Below the pieces are notes generated by a model. That model was not told the DNA's origin and made no database searches. It saw only the letters and a list, made by a program, of their open reading frames with translations. This document shows, one piece after another, positions 43,931 to 54,600 of a DNA stretch of 64,000 nucleotides. This DNA comes from Methylocaldum sp002005105 (GTDB lineage Bacteria; Pseudomonadota; Gammaproteobacteria; Methylococcales; Methylococcaceae): NCBI RefSeq assembly GCF_051027545.1, contig NZ_CP194902.1, positions 434,001-498,000 of the forward strand. Reading direction: 5' to 3'. Positions within the stretch are counted from its first letter, which is position 1. Every line of letters begins with the position of its first letter. Made by a program: the position numbers and the translations under genes.

Positions 43931-45903
43931 TCGCGGAACTGGGGCATATCGCCTTGATCATGGCGCTGTTCATGGCGCTGTTGCAGTCCGTGTTTCCGCT
44001 GCTGGGCGCGGCCCGTGGCGTGCCGGTCTGGATGGCGGTGGGGCGCGCCGCTGGGCGCGCTCAATTCTTCTTTCTGGCCGTGGCCTTCCTCTGCCTGATC
44101 GGGAGTTTCGTAAGCCACGATTTTTCCGTGCTCTACGTGGCGCGGAACTCCAATACCGCCCTGCCCCTTTATTACCGCATTTCGGCCGCCTGGGGCGCCC
44201 ACGAGGGCTCGATGCTGCTCTGGGCTTTGATCATGGGGCTGTGGACGGTGATGGTGACGATCTTCAGCCGCAGCCTGTCCGAGGAATTCCTGGCGCGCGT
44301 CTTAGGTGTCATGGGCCTGGTCAGCGTCGGCATCCTGCTGTTCATTCTGCTGACCTCCAATCCCTTCGAGCGCCACTTCCCGCCGCCCGCCGACGGCAAC
44401 GATCTCAATCCTTTGCTGCAGGACATCGGCATGACGGTTCATCCGCCGATGCTGTACATGGGCTACGTCGGGCTCTCGGTAGCGTTCAGCTTCGCCATCG
44501 CGGCCCTGCTCGGCGGTTCCCTGGATTCGGCCTGGGCACGCTGGTCGCGGCCCTGGACCCTGATCGCCTGGGTGTTCCTGACCTTCGGCATCGTGCTCGG
44601 TTCCTGGTGGGCCTATTACGAACTCGGCTGGGGCGGCTGGTGGTTCTGGGACCCGGTGGAAAACGCCTCGTTCATGCCCTGGCTGGTCGCGACCGCCCTG
44701 CTCCACTCGCTGGCGGTCACCGAAAAGCGCGGCGCTTTCAAGGCCTGGACCGTGCTGCTCGCCATCTTCGCCTTTTCGCTGAGCCTTCTCGGAACCTTCC
44801 TGGTCCGTTCCGGCGTCCTGACCTCGGTGCACGCCTTCGCCTCGGACCCGGCGCGAGGACTGTTCATCCTGGTCTTCCTGGCCATCGTGGTCGGAAGTTC
44901 GTTGCTGCTTTACGCGGTCCGGGCGCCGACGGTCAAGGACCGGGTCCGCTACGGCTTCGTGTCCAAGGAAAATCTTCTGCTGCTGAACAATGTCCTGCTG
45001 GTCACGGCCGCCGCGAGTATTCTGCTGGGAACGCTTTATCCCCTGATTCTTGACGCCTTGCAGCTGGGCAAGATTTCGGTCGGTTCGCCGTATTTCGCCA
45101 GCGTGTTCGGCCCGTTGATGGCGCCCATTTTTCTTTTGGCCGGCATCGCACCGATGTTCGCCTGGCGCGAGGCCGACCTCGGCAAGATCGGGCGGCGCGT
45201 GCGCCACGTGTTTCTCGGAAGCCTGGTGCTGGGCGTGGTTTCCACCGCGGTTTTCTGGGACGCCAAGGACATCAAGACCATGGCGGGACTCGGCATGGCG
45301 TTCTGGCTCGCGGCCAGCGCGCTGTTAAGCCTCTGGAACCGGGTCCGTCTGCGCGGAACCGCGATTCAGGGCCTCAAGACGCAGTCCCGCAGCGTGTACG
45401 GCATGACCCTGGCCCATATCGGCATCGCGGTATTTCTCACCGGCGTCGTCCTGTCCGACCGCTACAGCGAGGAAAAGATCGTGCGGCTCGCACCGGGCGA
45501 GTCTTCGACACTGGGCGATTACACGTTTACGTTCAAGGGCGTGACCGAGGTGCAAGGCCCCAATTTCATCGCTCAGCAAGGCGATTTCCGCGTGCAGCGG
45601 GGCGACCGGGAGGCGGCCGAACTCCGGCCGCAAAAGCGCATTTACCGCGTGCAGCGCAATACCATGACCGAAGCGGCCATCGATCCAGGCCTCACCCGCG
45701 ATCTGTATGTCGCTCTCGGCGAGCGGATGGATGCCGGTGCCTGGAGCGTGCGGCTCTATTACAAGCCGTTCATCCGCTGGATCTGGCTGGGCGGATTATT
45801 GATGATGACCGGCGGCCTGTTCTCCGCCGCGGACCGCCGCTACCGTTTGGCGACCCGCCAGGCGGAAGCCTGGAGCGAGTCGGCGGAAAGCAAGCCGGCG
45901 TGA
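43927..45903 (+). CDS. ccmF: Cytochrome c heme lyase subunit CcmF
   Basis: CcmF is the polytopic membrane core that ligates heme to apocytochrome c. The 658-residue protein has many membrane helices and the tryptophan-rich heme-handling motif WGGWWFWDPVENASFMPW. It also has conserved segments ISAAWGAHEGSMLLW and HPPMLYMGYVGLSVAFSFAI. It is translationally coupled to ccmE. A 357-bp repeat-filled gap follows before ccmG. Confidence 0.96.
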   Translation: MIAELGHIALIMALFMALLQSVFPLLGAARGVPVWMAVGRAAGRAQFFFLAVAFLCLIGSFVSHDFSVLYVARNSNTALPLYYRISAAWGAHEGSMLLWALIMGLWTVMVTIFSRSLSEEFLARVLGVMGLVSVGILLFILLTSNPFERHFPPPADGNDLNPLLQDIGMTVHPPMLYMGYVGLSVAFSFAIAALLGGSLDSAWARWSRPWTLIAWVFLTFGIVLGSWWAYYELGWGGWWFWDPVENASFMPWLVATALLHSLAVTEKRGAFKAWTVLLAIFAFSLSLLGTFLVRSGVLTSVHAFASDPARGLFILVFLAIVVGSSLLLYAVRAPTVKDRVRYGFVSKENLLLLNNVLLVTAAASILLGTLYPLILDALQLGKISVGSPYFASVFGPLMAPIFLLAGIAPMFAWREADLGKIGRRVRHVFLGSLVLGVVSTAVFWDAKDIKTMAGLGMAFWLAASALLSLWNRVRLRGTAIQGLKTQSRSVYGMTLAHIGIAVFLTGVVLSDRYSEEKIVRLAPGESSTLGDYTFTFKGVTEVQGPNFIAQQGDFRVQRGDREAAELRPQKRIYRVQRNTMTEAAIDPGLTRDLYVALGERMDAGAWSVRLYYKPFIRWIWLGGLLMMTGGLFSAADRRYRLATRQAEAWSESAESKPA

Positions 45904-45962
45904 CAGTAAAGATCACTAGCGTCGAGCATGCGGACTCTATCCTTTGTGGGCCGAAATAGAAT

Positions 45963-46177
45963 CGTAGGTCGGGAATCCCTTCCCAATCGCAAACGGGCCT
46001 TTAATCGGCCCCTTCCAATCGCAAACGGCGTCTTCGGGAAGGGCCTGGCCGGCGCTCCCGGCCAGGCCGTTTGCGATTGGAAGGGTCATCCCAGCGCTCC
46101 TGGGATGACCGTTTGCGATTGGAGCGCCAGGACGACCCTTCCCGACAGTTTGTCGCCAAAGGATTGCCGACCTACTT
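45963..46177. repeat. Composite repeat block inside the ccm cluster (families A and E)
   Basis: Half-elements of family A (GTAGGTCGGGAATCCCTTCC at the left, AAAGGATTGCCGACCTAC at the right) flank four copies of CAATCGCAAACG in both orientations. Between those copies lie three different GC-rich palindromes. About 45990-46029 is an exact inverted copy of 19347-19386. The block separates ccmF from ccmG and could hinder read-through or provide an mRNA processing site. Confidence 0.8.
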
Positions 46178-46260
46178 TACTTAGGACAGGCTTATCCCGG
46201 GCTACATAGCACTTGATTTATAGTACGTCTCTTTCCGTAACGGCATATTCATAACCCATC

Positions 46261-46791
46261 ATGCGCTATCTCATTCCATTGGCCGTGTTCGCCGTCATGG
46301 TGATCTTTCTCGGCATCGGTCTGACTCTGAATCCCAAGGAAGTGCCTTCGCCCTTCATCGGCAAGCCGGCGCCCATGTTCGCCCTGCCCCAGGTGGCGGA
46401 TGCCGGCAAGACCCTGAGCAGCGACGATCTCAAGGGTCAGGTCAGTCTGGTGAATGTTTGGGCGTCCTGGTGCACGTCCTGCCGGGAAGAGCACCCGGTG
46501 CTGCTGCAACTCGCCAAGCAGAACATCGTTCCCATCTACGGCCTCAACTACAAGGACGAGCGGGATAACGCCCTAACCTGGCTGCAGCGCTTCGGCGATC
46601 CCTATACCGCGAGCGCCTTCGATCCCGAAGGCAAGACCGGCATCGACTGGGGCGTGTACGGCGTGCCGGAAACCTTCGTCGTCGATCGCGACGGCATCAT
46701 CCGCCACAAGCAGACCGGACCGATCACGCCCGAAATCCTGGAAAAGAAACTACTCCCCCTGATCCGCCAATTACAGGCCAAGTCTTCATGA
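46261..46791 (+). CDS. ccmG: Thiol:disulfide interchange protein CcmG (DsbE)
   Basis: CcmG is a membrane-tethered thioredoxin that reduces apocytochrome c or CcmH cysteines. The 176-residue product has an N-terminal anchor (LIPLAVFAVMVIFLGIGLTL), the redox motif NVWASWCTSCREEHPVLLQL (WCTSC), the family's GLNYKDERDNALTWL segment, and cis-Pro near VYGVPETFVVDRDG. It overlaps ccmH by 4 bases. Confidence 0.95.
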   Translation: MRYLIPLAVFAVMVIFLGIGLTLNPKEVPSPFIGKPAPMFALPQVADAGKTLSSDDLKGQVSLVNVWASWCTSCREEHPVLLQLAKQNIVPIYGLNYKDERDNALTWLQRFGDPYTASAFDPEGKTGIDWGVYGVPETFVVDRDGIIRHKQTGPITPEILEKKLLPLIRQLQAKSS

Positions 46792-47240
46792 TGCATCGGT
46801 TACTGCCGTTCCTGCTGATTCTTCCCTTTACCGTTCAAGCCATCGAAATCCGCGAGTTCGACGATCCGGCCAAGCAACAGCGCTACGAGCGCCTGATCGA
46901 AGAGCTTCGCTGCCTGGTCTGCCAGAACCAGTCCCTGGCCGATTCCGATGCCGATCTGGCAAAGGACCTGCGGGACGAGGTCTACACCATCATCCAAAGC
47001 GGCAAGAACGAAGAGGAAGCGGTCAAATTCCTGACCGATCGCTACGGCGATTTCGTGCTCTATCGCCCGCCTTTCAAAATGACGACGGCTCTTCTGTGGG
47101 TCGGGCCGTTCCTGCTTCTGGCCGGCGGAGGCGCTTTTCTATGGCGACAGGTGAGACGCCGCAACACGGGCGAGGACCTGACGCTTACCGATGAAGAAAA
47201 GAAGCGCCTGGAGCGGCTTCGAAACAATCTCGAAGGGTAA
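46788..47240 (+). CDS. ccmH: Cytochrome c maturation protein CcmH
   Basis: CcmH presents reduced apocytochrome to the heme lyase. The 150-residue protein has a signal peptide (LLPFLLILPFTVQAIE), the redox motif LRCLVCQNQSLADSDADLAK, and a C-terminal membrane helix (ALLWVGPFLLLAGGGAFLW) followed by a basic tail. Two adjacent ATG codons (46788 and 46791) could start it. The first overlaps ccmG. Confidence 0.95.
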   Translation: MMHRLLPFLLILPFTVQAIEIREFDDPAKQQRYERLIEELRCLVCQNQSLADSDADLAKDLRDEVYTIIQSGKNEEEAVKFLTDRYGDFVLYRPPFKMTTALLWVGPFLLLAGGGAFLWRQVRRRNTGEDLTLTDEEKKRLERLRNNLEG

Positions 47241-47246
47241 ATATCG

Positions 47247-48440
47247 ATGACGGGTTTCTGGCTTTCGGCCGTACTGCTTTTGATAGTGGGCTACGTCTTT
47301 TTCCTTCCCGCGCTCCTCGGCAAGACCGGCAGCGGGCGGATAAACCGGGCGCGGCTCAATCTCCTTCTGCACCGGCAGCGGCAAACCGAACTCGCCCAGG
47401 AAGCGGCAAGCCCCGAGGATCTGGAGCGCCTGACCGCGGAATCCGAACGGAATCTGCTCGGGGATCTCGAGGCTGCCGAAGAGACGAAAGCTCAGTCGAG
47501 CACCCGCGGCCGCTCGGCCGTCCTGGCCACGCTCGCGATCGTTCCGGTACTGGCCTTGACGCTTTACCTCGCGCTGGGCCGCATCGACCTGATCGGCGCA
47601 CGTGCGCCGAACGACATGGCCGATGTCCAGGACAGCATACGCCAGCTGGCGGAAAGGCTGGCCAAGCAGCCGAACGATCTGGAGGGCTGGGTATTGCTGG
47701 CCCGCTCGCTGCAAGCGACCGATCAGCCGGACAAGGCGGTAACGGCCTATGAATTCGCCCTCAAGCTCGCCCCCGAGGATCTGGACGTCAAGGCTTTGTA
47801 TGCCCAGGCATTGGCCGAAACCCATCAGGGCAGCATGGCCGGCAAGCCGTCCGAAATCGTCGACGAAATCCTGAAGAAGAATCCCGATCACCAAACCGCG
47901 CTCTGGATGGCGGGAATCGCCGCCGCCGAACGGAAGGACGCGGCCAAGACCGTGGAGTATTGGGAAAGACTGAAAAAGCAATTCGGGCCTGGCAGCGAAG
48001 AGGCCAAGCAGATTGAGGGATACATCGCCCAGGTCCAAGGACTCCCCGCCCAAACAACGCCGTCGGAACCCGCCGCCGCAAAGGGCGCGGGCAAACAGAT
48101 CCGCGTTACGGTGACCCTGGCGGAAAATCTGAAAAGCCGGGTTGCGCCGGACGATGCCCTTTTCGTCTTCGCCCGTGCGGCCGAAGGCCCCCCCATGCCT
48201 TTGGCGGTCGTCCGCAAGCAGGCAAAAGACCTGCCGGTAAAAGTCGTGCTGGACGACTCCATGTCCATGATGCAGGGCATGACGCTCTCTACCGCCGACC
48301 GCATCGTGATCGGGGCGCGCATTTCGAAGAGCGGACAGCCGAAGGCCGAGGCCGGCGACCTGCAAGGCTTGAGTGAAGCCGTGGCGCCCGAGGATAACGG
48401 CAGCTACAAGATCGTCGTCGACCGGATCGTCGGCGAATAG
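47247..48440 (+). CDS. ccmI: Cytochrome c biogenesis TPR protein CcmI
   Basis: CcmI is a membrane-anchored TPR protein that captures apocytochrome c. The 397 residues include two N-terminal helices with a cytoplasmic loop (AVLLLIVGYVFFLPALLG, then LATLAIVPVLALTLYLALG) and TPR repeats (DLEGWVLLARSLQATDQPDK, then AVTAYEFALKLAPEDLDVKA). A periplasmic beta-rich C-terminal domain (IRVTVTLAENLKSRVAPDDA) follows. It starts 6 bp after ccmH and ends the ccm run. Confidence 0.92.
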   Translation: MTGFWLSAVLLLIVGYVFFLPALLGKTGSGRINRARLNLLLHRQRQTELAQEAASPEDLERLTAESERNLLGDLEAAEETKAQSSTRGRSAVLATLAIVPVLALTLYLALGRIDLIGARAPNDMADVQDSIRQLAERLAKQPNDLEGWVLLARSLQATDQPDKAVTAYEFALKLAPEDLDVKALYAQALAETHQGSMAGKPSEIVDEILKKNPDHQTALWMAGIAAAERKDAAKTVEYWERLKKQFGPGSEEAKQIEGYIAQVQGLPAQTTPSEPAAAKGAGKQIRVTVTLAENLKSRVAPDDALFVFARAAEGPPMPLAVVRKQAKDLPVKVVLDDSMSMMQGMTLSTADRIVIGARISKSGQPKAEAGDLQGLSEAVAPEDNGSYKIVVDRIVGE

Positions 48441-48509
48441 ACTGGGCGCTAACCTGCTCCCGGTTGCGACACCGCATCCAGTTCTGAACGGCGGATCATG
48501 GAGGATCTT

Positions 48510-48704
48510 GTGGAGCGGGCTTTAGCCCGCGATATCGAATGGCATTGAGTCGCGGGCTAAACCCAGCTCCCACTGTTGTAGGTCGGCAATCCCTTGCCGA
48601 CGTAAGCCGTTGGCCGCCCGTCGGCGTCGGGAAAGGATTCCCGACCTACTTTGGGGCAGGTCGCAGAAATCGTAGTTGTAGGTCGGCAATCCTTTGCCGA
48701 CAAT
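48510..48704. repeat. Cluster of dispersed repeats (families C and A)
   Basis: A family C element (GTGGAGCGGGCTTTAGCCCG...) at 48510-48574 is followed by a full family A element at about 48579-48650 and a half copy at about 48677-48703. They fill the gap between ccmI and the crystallin-like gene. Confidence 0.75.
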
Positions 48705-48732
48705 GGGTCTCTTCAAACCGCACACCCCGGTC

Positions 48733-49185
48733 TCACCGCCGGCACTGGACCTTTAGCGAATTGATATTGCGGTGGAAATTCAGGTCGCCCAGATGGTGTT
48801 CCTTGGTTCCGGGCCCGAAACTGATCTTCAAATCCTGGGCACTCCCGATGTCCTTTTCTCCCAAAGCTTGAAGCTCTTTCTGGTGATAGATCGGTCCCTG
48901 GGGTGTATCCTCGAAATTTTCCTGCCGAAAGGCATAAATCTCCGCATCCGGACCAACAACCAGGCTTTCGATGCGATTGCTCCAGTCCTCGCCGCTCAGT
49001 GACTTGAGGTTGGACAGTTCGACGGGTCCTTTCAAGCGAACGTGGGAACCTTGGTAATCCGCCTTATCATAGAGATCCAGCCAGCATTCCTTCGCAGCTG
49101 CCGCCCAACTCGCGGACCACAACAAAACAGCCGCGAAAAGAAAAGATGTGAACCTGCCAAGCCTAGGAGCGAACTTGGTATACAT
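48733..49185 (-). CDS. Secreted beta/gamma-crystallin-like protein
   Basis: This 150-residue exported protein has a signal peptide (FTSFLFAAVLLWSASWAAAA) and a crystallin-type Greek-key outline: CWLDLYDKADYQGSHVRLKG, then NRIESLVVGPDAEIYAFRQE, NFEDTPQGPIYHQ and DLKISFGPGTKEHHLGDLNF. Such domains often bind calcium; the role here is unknown. ATG 49185 follows GGGAGTTTGCC. The next 450 bp upstream hold repeats and no gene. Confidence 0.7.
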   Translation of the reverse strand: MYTKFAPRLGRFTSFLFAAVLLWSASWAAAAKECWLDLYDKADYQGSHVRLKGPVELSNLKSLSGEDWSNRIESLVVGPDAEIYAFRQENFEDTPQGPIYHQKELQALGEKDIGSAQDLKISFGPGTKEHHLGDLNFHRNINSLKVQCRR

Positions 49186-49471
49186 GGCAAACTCCCTATA
49201 TTTCGAAGGTTGGTCTGCAAACAGCCGCAACGGACCGTCGTTTGCGCCCTTCCTTGGCATGCAGCCCCGCAAACTTGGAGTCCTTCTGAATGTTACGAGT
49301 TCCTAAATCTTTGCCAAACCTCGGTCCGTCAACTTGGATCTGCGGCTCAGGTCCAGATTACGCTTGAGAACCCCGGTCGGCAAGATTCGATAATCAGTCA
49401 CATCGTTCGCGGTGTGGGCATAAGACTGGCCGGAACTCCCGAACTAGAGAACGACTGCCTGAAAGGTGGAG

Positions 49472-49584
49472 GTCGTAGGTCCGCAATCCTTTGCCGACGA
49501 ACGCACTTGCCGACCCGCTGCGCCGGGAAAGGATTCCCGGCCTACGGGGCGGCACGGTTGTAGGTCGGCAATCCTTTGCCGACA
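49472..49584. repeat. Two copies of dispersed repeat family A
   Basis: Elements GTAGGTCCGCAATCCTTTGC ... AAAGGATTCCCGGCCTACG and GTAGGTCGGCAATCCTTTGC lie downstream of ilvN. Nothing else is visible between the crystallin-like gene and ilvN. Confidence 0.75.
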
Positions 49585-49636
49585 AACGGGATCGACGCGC
49601 AAGACGGTGGCTCACAAGCAGCCGCCACCAAACGCT

Positions 49637-49945
49637 CTAGCGGAAGAACTCCTCCAACCGCTCGAACACTTCGTGATCCGCGCCATGACGCCGTACGCTC
49701 AGGACATCTTCCAGCTTTTCCAATTGCTTGACCATCTGCGCGAGGCGCGCGTCTTCATTGACCAGCAGCCAGATTCGGCTGGTCGCGCCGGCACCCACCG
49801 GCATGCAGAGGATGCCCTCGACATTGTAGGCGCGGCGCGAAAACAGGCCGACCACGTGGGACATGACGCCGGGATGGTTGACGACGTCGAGCTCCAGCAC
49901 GGTCCGCGCCGACGTCCGTTGTTCGAATAAAGACTGTCCGTCCAT
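49637..49945 (-). CDS. ilvN: Acetolactate synthase small regulatory subunit
   Basis: This is the valine-sensing ACT-domain subunit of acetohydroxyacid synthase. The 102-residue product has TVLELDVVNHPGVMSHVVGL, then FSRRAYNVEGILCMPVG and RIWLLVNEDARLAQMVKQLE. It is short like E. coli IlvN (I isozyme) rather than the longer IlvH. It follows ilvB by 3 bp on the minus strand. Confidence 0.93.
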   Translation of the reverse strand: MDGQSLFEQRTSARTVLELDVVNHPGVMSHVVGLFSRRAYNVEGILCMPVGAGATSRIWLLVNEDARLAQMVKQLEKLEDVLSVRRHGADHEVFERLEEFFR

Positions 49946-49948
49946 GAT

Positions 49949-51616
<1,668 letters not shown>

Positions 51617-51656
51617 GGGGTTCTCCTTGGTAGAGCCGGAGTCCGGCGGAGGCCCC

Positions 51657-51694
51657 AAAAAAGAAACCCCCGTCGGCTTGCGCCGGCGGGGGTT
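51657..51694 (-). terminator. ilvBN attenuator terminator
   Basis: On the minus strand AACCCCCGCCGGC pairs with GCCGACGGGGGTT across GCAA (51694-51665), with one wobble, and is followed by TTTCTTTTTT. This is a textbook intrinsic terminator between a leader peptide and ilvB. Confidence 0.88.
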
Positions 51695-51713
51695 GTTGAA
51701 TCAGGTCGTTTAC

Positions 51714-51815
51714 TTACTCATCTCCAACCCACGACGGCGCGCACATCACCACTTGCACGACGACGACCACCACGAGGGCGACGATGCGACGAATGGCGAA
51801 GTGACGGAGATTCAT
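51714..51815 (-). CDS. ilvBN leader peptide, Val/Leu/Ile-rich (IvbL-like)
   Basis: A 33-codon frame on the minus strand starts ATG at 51815 and encodes MNLRHFAIRRIVALVVVVVV, then QVVMCAPSWVGDE. It has six consecutive Val codons, ten Val in all, two Leu and two Ile. It ends 20 bp before the attenuator hairpin. Ribosome stalling at these codons when branched-chain amino acids are scarce would prevent terminator formation, as known for E. coli ivbL-ilvBN. It does not resemble IvbL beyond composition. No strong ribosome-binding site is visible. Confidence 0.85.
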   Translation of the reverse strand: MNLRHFAIRRIVALVVVVVVQVVMCAPSWVGDE

Positions 51816-52083
51816 GGATCGGATCGGGTACGAGTAAATATTCAGAGCGTGTCGAAAGGTTATTCTGGCTCAGCGAGGCCTCTTCGCGCAAGCCGTTGTT
51901 ACAATTTCACTGCCACAATGTGACCGCTTCGGTATAACGGCAAACAAAAGCGAGCGGAAATCACCAAACCCGGAACCCGAGAGTTTGGTTTTTACGCCTA
52001 AGCAATGAACGGTCGTTTTTACGATAATCGCGTTTCCCGTTCGACGGAACGCATTCAAGCCTAAGCTTAACGAGGAGGGGATC

Positions 52084-53796
52084 ATGAAATTTTCCGATAC
52101 CGTCGGCATCGGCCTGCTGGCCTCGCTGCTGATCGGCACGCAACCGGCACTTGCCGCCGAAACGACGGGCCATGTTCACACCGAAGCGGGGCATTATCCC
52201 AAGGACACGGCTGCCGCCCAGGCTGTCTACGTCGATAGCGAACCGCCCCTGTGGGACAACCTCGGCACGCTGAGCTACAAGATCACCACGAGCAACACCC
52301 GCGCCCAGCAATATTTCGATCAGGGTTTGAGATTGGCCTATGCCTTCAACCATCTGGAGGCGCAACGGGCCTTCCGCATGGCGCAGAAACTCGATCCCCA
52401 GTGCGCCATGTGTTTCTGGGGCGAAGCCTTGGTGTTGGGACCGAATATCAATGCGCCGATGGAGCCTTCCGCGGTCGGCCCGGCCTGGGCCGCGATCGAG
52501 CGGGCGAAAGCCCTTGCCAAGCACGCGAGCCCCAAGGAGCAAGCCTTGATCGAGGCGCTCGCGAAACGCTACGACAAGAATCCGAAGACCGACCGGAAGC
52601 GCCTGGACCAAGCCTACGCCACGGCGATGGGCAAACTCGCCCAGCGTTTCCCCGAGGATGACGAGATCGCCGCGTTGTACGCGGAAAGCCTGATGGATCT
52701 CGCGCCCTGGGACTACTGGGCTGACCAAGGCCGCAAACCCAAGGGGCGCACGGCGGAAATCGTAGAGGTCCTGGAGCGGGTGCTGGCGAACAACCCCGAC
52801 CATCCCGGCGCGGTTCATTATTACATCCACATGATGGAGGCTTCCGACCGGCCCGAACGGGCGGAAGCTTATGCGAAACGCCTCGCCGGTCTGATGCCGG
52901 GCGCGGGACATCTGGTCCACATGCCGGGACACCTTTACTACCGGCTGGGCCGCTATCGGGACGCTCTCGAAGCCAATCGCGCCGCCATCGAAGTCGACGA
53001 GGCCTATTTGAAGGAGACCGGCGCAAAGGGCATCTACGCGCAAGGCTATTATCCGCACAACGTTCATTTCCTGATGGTTTCGGCGCAGATGGCGGGCGAC
53101 GGCAAAACCGCTCTCGCGGCGGCGGAGAAACTCGCCGGCGTGCTGTCCGACGAGACGGTCCGTGCGGTGCCGTGGGTACAACCGGTCAAGGCCGCGCCAT
53201 ACTTCGCCCACGCCCAGTTCAGTCCGCCCGAAACGGTCCTGAAAATGGCCGATCCGGGCTCGGAGTTCCCGTACGTACAAGCCATGTGGCGCTATACCCG
53301 TGGCGTTGCGGCGGCGGCCAAGGGAGCGCCGCAGGACGCGCGGCTCGAACTCGACGCCTTGACCGGGATCGCCAAAACGGCGGATTTTTCCGGATTGACG
53401 GAAGCCGGCGTCCCGGCGGCGGACATTGTTCGGATTGCCCAGGACGTGCTTTCGGCGCGCATCGCCCAGGCCGAAGGCGATCTCGGAAACGCCGCCGCCG
53501 CCTTCGAAAGAGCGGCGGCGCTTCAGGAAAAGCTGCCCTATATGGAACCGCCCTACTGGTACTACCCGATACGCCGTTCGGTAGGCGCGCTGCGGTTTCT
53601 CCAGGGCGATCTGGCGGGGGCGGAGCGGGAGCTCGATATTTCGCTCCGAGAAGCGCCGAATGACGCCTGGGCGCTCTGGGCGCTGACCGAGGTGTATCGA
53701 AAGCAGGGCAAGGACAGCGCCGCAGCAGACGCGGAACGGCGATTGACCAAAACCCGTGCCGATAACGGCGAACCCATCGGGATGGACCGGCTTTGA
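52084..53796 (+). CDS. Exported tetratricopeptide-repeat protein
   Basis: This 570-residue protein has a signal peptide (IGLLASLLIGTQPALAAE) and several TPR units: AQQYFDQGLRLAYAFNHLEA, then QRAFRMAQKLDPQCAMCFWG, NNPDHPGAVHYYIHMMEASD, and PGHLYYRLGRYRDALEANRA. The His-rich HYYIHMMEAS and HMPGHLYY segments recur in a widespread family of uncharacterised proteobacterial TPR proteins. Its partner is unknown. ATG follows GAGGAGGGGATC. It is divergent from ilvBN and 48 bp upstream of a methyltransferase gene. Confidence 0.8.
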   Translation: MKFSDTVGIGLLASLLIGTQPALAAETTGHVHTEAGHYPKDTAAAQAVYVDSEPPLWDNLGTLSYKITTSNTRAQQYFDQGLRLAYAFNHLEAQRAFRMAQKLDPQCAMCFWGEALVLGPNINAPMEPSAVGPAWAAIERAKALAKHASPKEQALIEALAKRYDKNPKTDRKRLDQAYATAMGKLAQRFPEDDEIAALYAESLMDLAPWDYWADQGRKPKGRTAEIVEVLERVLANNPDHPGAVHYYIHMMEASDRPERAEAYAKRLAGLMPGAGHLVHMPGHLYYRLGRYRDALEANRAAIEVDEAYLKETGAKGIYAQGYYPHNVHFLMVSAQMAGDGKTALAAAEKLAGVLSDETVRAVPWVQPVKAAPYFAHAQFSPPETVLKMADPGSEFPYVQAMWRYTRGVAAAAKGAPQDARLELDALTGIAKTADFSGLTEAGVPAADIVRIAQDVLSARIAQAEGDLGNAAAAFERAAALQEKLPYMEPPYWYYPIRRSVGALRFLQGDLAGAERELDISLREAPNDAWALWALTEVYRKQGKDSAAADAERRLTKTRADNGEPIGMDRL

Positions 53797-53844
53797 CCGC
53801 CCCATGGGTTGGCGGAATTCCAGTCGAAAAAATGCTTCGAAACG

Positions 53845-54600
53845 ATGATGCCGTTCTATGAGGAAGATCTCGCCTATGTTCATCACGTCGGCTTCCCCGA
53901 TCTGGTGGATGGCGCCGGCGATGAGTTGCTGGCGCTGTTCCGCGCCGCGGGTCTCGATTCCGGCCTGATAATCGATCTGGGTTGCGGAAGCGGAACCTGG
54001 GCGAGGAAACTGCTGGAGCACGGATATTCGGTTTTGGGCGTCGATGTTTCCGCGCCGATGATCGAACTGGCCCGGCGTACAGCGCCCGAAGCACAGTTTC
54101 AAACCGCATCGCTGTACGATGTGGACTTCCGCCCTTGCGCCGCGGTCACGGCCCTGGGCGAAGCCCTGAACTATTGTGCCGACGGAGCGCCGTCGGAAGC
54201 GCGCCTTGACCGCTTGTTCCGGAACATCGCTTCCTGTCTGCCGAAAGGCGGCGTTTTCGCATTCGACATCCTTGTCCGCTCGGACGGCGAACCCATGCAC
54301 TATCGCTCCTGGCGCAAAGGGCCGGATTGGGCGGTGTTGGTGGAGATATCCGAACAGCCGCAGGAAAACCTGTTGATTCGGGACATTACCGTGTTCAGGA
54401 AAGGCGGCCACGGCTACCGCCGTTCCGAGGAGCGGCACCGGATCGGCGTTTTGGGCGGCGCCCAAATCGAACGTCTTCTCGCCGGCGCCGGTTTCGAGGT
54501 GACCGTCTCACCCCATTACGGCCGCCATCCTCTGGCTCAACGACGCTTGGCATACATCGCCTACAAGAGATCGGATGAAGGACTGCTTCCTGAAGGATAG
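53845..54600 (+). CDS. Class I SAM-dependent methyltransferase
   Basis: In this methyltransferase, IIDLGCGSGTWARKLLEHGY is the SAM-binding loop, VLGVDVSAPMIELARR motif II, and GGVFAFDILVRSDGEPMHYR lies in the latter half. The substrate is not evident. The ATG at 53845 (MMPFYEEDLAYVHHVGF) matches where the recognisable domain begins. A TTG at 53809 would add 12 residues, but neither has a good ribosome-binding site. It probably shares a transcript with the TPR gene. Confidence 0.78.
   Translation: MMPFYEEDLAYVHHVGFPDLVDGAGDELLALFRAAGLDSGLIIDLGCGSGTWARKLLEHGYSVLGVDVSAPMIELARRTAPEAQFQTASLYDVDFRPCAAVTALGEALNYCADGAPSEARLDRLFRNIASCLPKGGVFAFDILVRSDGEPMHYRSWRKGPDWAVLVEISEQPQENLLIRDITVFRKGGHGYRRSEERHRIGVLGGAQIERLLAGAGFEVTVSPHYGRHPLAQRRLAYIAYKRSDEGLLPEG

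Noticed and set aside
51961..54465. 834-codon open frame antisense to the TPR and methyltransferase genes
   Set aside because: It is a shadow frame opposite two recognisable genes with proper signal peptide and motifs; it has no domain of its own.
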